Shown: piece after piece, positions 61,258 to 64,000 of the stretch
Layout: the number at the start of each line of letters is the position of its first letter
How positions within the stretch are numbered: position 1 is the first letter of the stretch
Source: Paenibacillaceae bacterium
GTDB taxonomy: Bacteria; Bacillota; Clostridia; Lachnospirales; Lachnospiraceae
Assembly: GCA_015057705.1 (NCBI GenBank)
Contig: SVDU01000001.1
Coordinates: 389,299-453,298, forward strand
Reading direction: 5' to 3'
Length of the DNA stretch: 64,000 nt
Notes under the pieces: generated by a model
What the model was told of the DNA's origin: nothing
The model's database searches: none
Seen by the model: the letters and a program-made list of their open reading frames with translations, nothing else
Position numbers and translations under genes: made by a program

Positions 61258-62520
61258 ATGTTAATTGAATGTGAGAATTTGAGCTTTAAAGAATATAGTG
61301 AATCTGGTTATAAGATGACGGAAGAAGAAATTGATAAGAAATATCAAGATGGGGAATTAAGAATAATAACGGAGCAGGGAAGGTATCCATTACAGAACAT
61401 AATAGATATTTTAAGTAAAAATATTCAATTTAATCCAGAATATCAGAGAAGGAGAGTTTGGACAAATGTTCAAAAATCAAGACTGATTGAGTCTTTTATA
61501 ATTAACGTACCAATTCCACCAGTTTTTTTATATGAAATAGATTATTCTAAATATGAAGTGATGGATGGTTTGCAAAGATTGTCGACAGTATATGATTATT
61601 ATACTGATAAATTTAAACTTGAGGGATTGGAAATTTGGAAAGAGTTAAATGGTATGACGTATAGTCAATTGCCTAATAAGGTTAAAAGTGGTATTGACAG
61701 AAGATATATTTCTACAATAGTTATTTTAAAAGAAACTGCTAAAAATTCAGAAGAAGAGCAGATTCTAAAAAAGTTTGTTTTTGAGAGATTGAATACGGGG
61801 GGAACTAAACTAACGGATCAGGAAACAAGAAATGCATTATATAATGGACCAATGAATCAATTGTGTATGAAAATAGCAGATGAGTGTTCGGATTTGCATA
61901 AACTTTGGAACATAGCTCCTTTTAAGCCAGCAGATTTAATAAAGCAAGCCAATTTAGAAAATGCTGAAGATGAAGATAATGGTGAAACAGATGATGAAAG
62001 TTCAAATAAGAACATAAAGACATATATTAGAATGGAAGATGTTGAGTTGGTATTAAGATTTTTTGCATATCGTCAATTAGAGGAAAATCCGGCAACCAAG
62101 GTTAAAGACATATTGGATTTATATTTGAAAGAGGCTAATAAACAGTATGATGAAAATACAATTAATGAACTAGAAAAAATATATTATAAAGTATTATACT
62201 TAGCGGATAAAGTTTTTGATGTAAAAGCATTTTCTATGTATACAAAGAAGAAAAATGGAGAATATTCATGGAATAAATCGCCATCAAAACTGGTATATGA
62301 TCCAATGCTAAATGCATTGTCTGATTATATTGATAATGTTGATATGGTAAGAATTCTAGTCATTTATAAAGATGAAGTGATTAAAAAAATTGAAGAAATG
62401 TTTGTTAACAATACAAAAGATTTTAATGGGAGAAACAATAATAAAAGTGATGTTATAAGACGAAAAGCTTTTTATAAAGGAATTTTTGATTCAGTTATAC
62501 AGGAGCATGCTAATGAATGA
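61258..62520 (+). CDS. DUF262 domain protein (GmrSD/ParB-like NTPase)
   Basis: ATG at 61258 with AAAGGAGG. 420 residues. DUF262 hallmarks: FNPEYQRRRVWTNVQKSRLIESFI (about 60-83), VPIPPVFL, DGLQRLSTV starting at D103, and KFVFERLNTGGTKLTDQE near 172-190. Residues 230-250 are a charged linker. DUF262 proteins include the GmrS half of modified-DNA restriction enzymes and partners in other defence modules, coupling nucleotide use to a nuclease. The next gene overlaps it by 8 bases and carries a HEPN motif, so the pair is one unit. Confidence 0.88.
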   Translation: MLIECENLSFKEYSESGYKMTEEEIDKKYQDGELRIITEQGRYPLQNIIDILSKNIQFNPEYQRRRVWTNVQKSRLIESFIINVPIPPVFLYEIDYSKYEVMDGLQRLSTVYDYYTDKFKLEGLEIWKELNGMTYSQLPNKVKSGIDRRYISTIVILKETAKNSEEEQILKKFVFERLNTGGTKLTDQETRNALYNGPMNQLCMKIADECSDLHKLWNIAPFKPADLIKQANLENAEDEDNGETDDESSNKNIKTYIRMEDVELVLRFFAYRQLEENPATKVKDILDLYLKEANKQYDENTINELEKIYYKVLYLADKVFDVKAFSMYTKKKNGEYSWNKSPSKLVYDPMLNALSDYIDNVDMVRILVIYKDEVIKKIEEMFVNNTKDFNGRNNNKSDVIRRKAFYKGIFDSVIQEHANE

Positions 62521-63472
62521 TATTATTGAGTTGAGAGACGAATTTCTGAAACAGATAAACAAACTTTTGAACTATGTGAAATTACTTAATGATGATGAGA
62601 AAGCATACTACAGAAATAATCAAGAAATTTTATACGTTGGGATAATAAATAGGTCATATAGTTTGTGGGAAACATTTAATAAAGACTTACTATATGCATA
62701 TTACCTTTTGATGAAAGATACTTTAATTAGAGAGGGGAATTTAGTTCAAAGGCTTAAACTGTATGAATTACCTGGATATATATTTGAAGATGGAACTTAT
62801 GATAATATCAAAAACTCTATAAACTTTGAACTGAAGAAGGATTTTATCACATATACAGGTAAAAATATGGATACATCTCAATTGAAGTCGTTATACGGAA
62901 GGTTTGACATAAAAATTGATAATAAATTAGCCAATAGCAAGGTTATTAGAGAATTTCTAACTGATAAGGAAAGTTTATTCCAAATAAATGATATAAATAA
63001 AAGCCATGTAGATCAGGCATTGAGCAGATTAATTCAAGAGAGAAATATAGTTTCGCATTATTCAACAATAGATGACTATCAAAATCTCGAGACAGTAAAA
63101 ATATGGATTGAATTTTATCAAGTTGTTGCAAAGGAATTGAGTAAAATTGTATGCTGTAATTATTTAAATACTGTTTGTACTAATGCAGAACAACTGGGTA
63201 AATATGTAGGATTTTACAAGAAAAAAAATTTACTTTTAATTGATGTCAACAGTGATATAGCAGTAACAAATAATTCATATATCGGCTTAGCTAATCAGGA
63301 TACATTAGAACAAGTATTAATACCTGTTAGTTTTATGGTTAATGATAATTGTGTTGAGCAGGTAACGAAAAACGATAAAGCAGGTATACAGTTATTATCG
63401 ATTTTTGATAATGAGTGGAACATTAAGCCTACAAGTAACTTAATTGTATTGGATAAAGAATTGTTTCGATAA
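62513..63472 (+). CDS. MAE_28990/MAE_18760-like HEPN protein
   Basis: ATG at 62513 is chosen with AGGAG 7 bases upstream (62501-62505); earlier in-frame starts sit on the site. 319 residues. The N-terminal 185 residues are helical and end in ERNIVSHYS with R177-N-x-x-x-H182, the RxxxxH catalytic motif of HEPN ribonucleases; INRSYSLWETFNKDLLYAYY near 45 is the family's other conserved helix. The C-terminal 110 residues form a beta-rich domain. Overlap with the DUF262 gene supports a toxin/regulator or restriction pair; RNA cleavage is inferred from the motif. Confidence 0.82.
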   Translation: MNDIIELRDEFLKQINKLLNYVKLLNDDEKAYYRNNQEILYVGIINRSYSLWETFNKDLLYAYYLLMKDTLIREGNLVQRLKLYELPGYIFEDGTYDNIKNSINFELKKDFITYTGKNMDTSQLKSLYGRFDIKIDNKLANSKVIREFLTDKESLFQINDINKSHVDQALSRLIQERNIVSHYSTIDDYQNLETVKIWIEFYQVVAKELSKIVCCNYLNTVCTNAEQLGKYVGFYKKKNLLLIDVNSDIAVTNNSYIGLANQDTLEQVLIPVSFMVNDNCVEQVTKNDKAGIQLLSIFDNEWNIKPTSNLIVLDKELFR

Positions 63473-63600
63473 TAATAAGGTGAAAATAATACATAAACTT
63501 ATAGTTTAAAATGAGGATGCTAGATAATACGTGATACCACCATGATACACAAAGCTGATTATACGTAAATGGTAAATAACTAGTCCAGGTCAATAAGTTC

Positions 63601-63619
63601 GCCGCCCGATTGGGGCGGC
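63601..63619. terminator. GC-rich hairpin
   Basis: GCCGCCC (63601-63607) pairs with GGGCGGC (63613-63619). It lies between the HEPN gene and the transposase remnant; no T-run on either side. Confidence 0.5.
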
Positions 63620-63626
63620 GGTAAAT

Positions 63627-63959
63627 TTACTGAATTTTTAGTTTTCTACAACGATCTGGCAATTTCTTTGACCAAGGCATTAATTCTGCCAATTTGTTTT
63701 CTGGAACATTACTTCTTGGATAGTGCATTAACTGCTCTAGCAGATATAAAAAATATTCATACGGTTTAAGATTATTCGCTTTTGCTGTTTCAGCAATACT
63801 ATATAAGGCAGCGCTAGCCGCTGTACCGTTCTTCAAATCCATGATGTGCCAGTTGTGTTTACCGTAAGCGCTTAATAAAATAATGCCTTCAAAATTAAAA
63901 ACAGGATCAGTTATAATAACCATTTGTTTTTTGCAACCCCAAAGTGTAACAAAGTGCAA
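63627..63959 (-). pseudogene. tnpC: IS66-family transposase (TnpC) C-terminal fragment
   Basis: On the minus strand, the part from about 63905 leftwards encodes NGTAASAALYSIAETAKANNLKPYEYFLYLLEQL and LAELMPWSKKLPDRCR, the C-terminal end of IS66 transposases. The first 20 residues (HFVTLWGCKKQMV) are not IS66-like; they come from an adjacent sequence with the repeat AAAGTGTAAC at 63941 and 63964, so the gene was cut by another insertion or deletion. It runs opposite to the tnpA fragment at 60897, so the two are not the ends of one simple intact copy. Confidence 0.8.
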
Positions 63960-64000
63960 ATAAAAAGTGTAACACCCTAGAGAGTTTATTTAGTTGCTGA

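Noticed and set aside
1..64000. tRNA or rRNA genes and CRISPR arrays
   Set aside because: I read the intergenic gaps for tRNA-like arms and regular repeats and saw none I could support.

Overview
The window looks like a chromosomal segment of a low-GC Gram-positive anaerobe, most likely a clostridium of the Lachnospiraceae type. The reasons are AT-rich sequence, strong AGGAGG ribosome binding sites, frequent TTG/GTG starts, and a phage tail module of the PBSX (xkd) type common in Clostridia. This is an inference; no host marker gene is present.

Positions 1 to about 46.2 kb are most of a temperate contractile-tail prophage whose left end lies outside the window. Early/middle genes (1-6961) include a ParB-like fragment, a Myb/SANT DNA-binding protein, a Gp37/Gp68-like protein, a sigma-like late regulator and an HNH nuclease, interrupted by a moron carrying an FRG-domain gene. 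A defence block follows (7250-14577): an AAA ATPase + DUF4435 pair resembling PARIS, a 987-residue DSR2-like sirtuin, and a DUF4062 + HEPN-like pair. The late operon then runs through ParB, C5 methyltransferase, terminases, portal, head morphogenesis, protease/scaffold, capsid, connectors, sheath, tube, a tail chaperone with a -1 frameshift site, tape measure, hub, baseplate and fibres. Lysis genes (39570-41459) come next.

The clearest unusual structure is a four-cassette tail-fibre shufflon. The fibre gene (36723-37541) contains a short site, and the same site recurs at 37.8, 43.86 and 44.7 kb in alternating orientation. Each copy opens, in the same Ser-Asp-Leu reading frame, onto a different fibre C-terminus. 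A XerC/D-type tyrosine recombinase (42737-43753, minus) sits beside the second pair. The lysis genes and a secreted nuclease lie between the two pairs. AbiH and an XRE regulator close the prophage.

From 46.2 kb on is a decaying defence island. Gene fragments precede a type I restriction-modification locus: hsdM and hsdS are intact, but hsdR has an in-frame TGA just before its nuclease motif and an inserted accessory gene has an in-frame TAG. Then come an intact two-gene locus, an MBL-fold hydrolase followed by a 1082-residue protein joining a trypsin-like protease to a P-loop GTPase, and a DUF262 + HEPN (RNxxxH) pair lying between IS66-family remnants.

Best candidates for new biology are the split shufflon, the MBL/protease-GTPase pair, the stacked prophage defence block and a thrice-repeated GTTGCGA...TCGCAAC palindrome.
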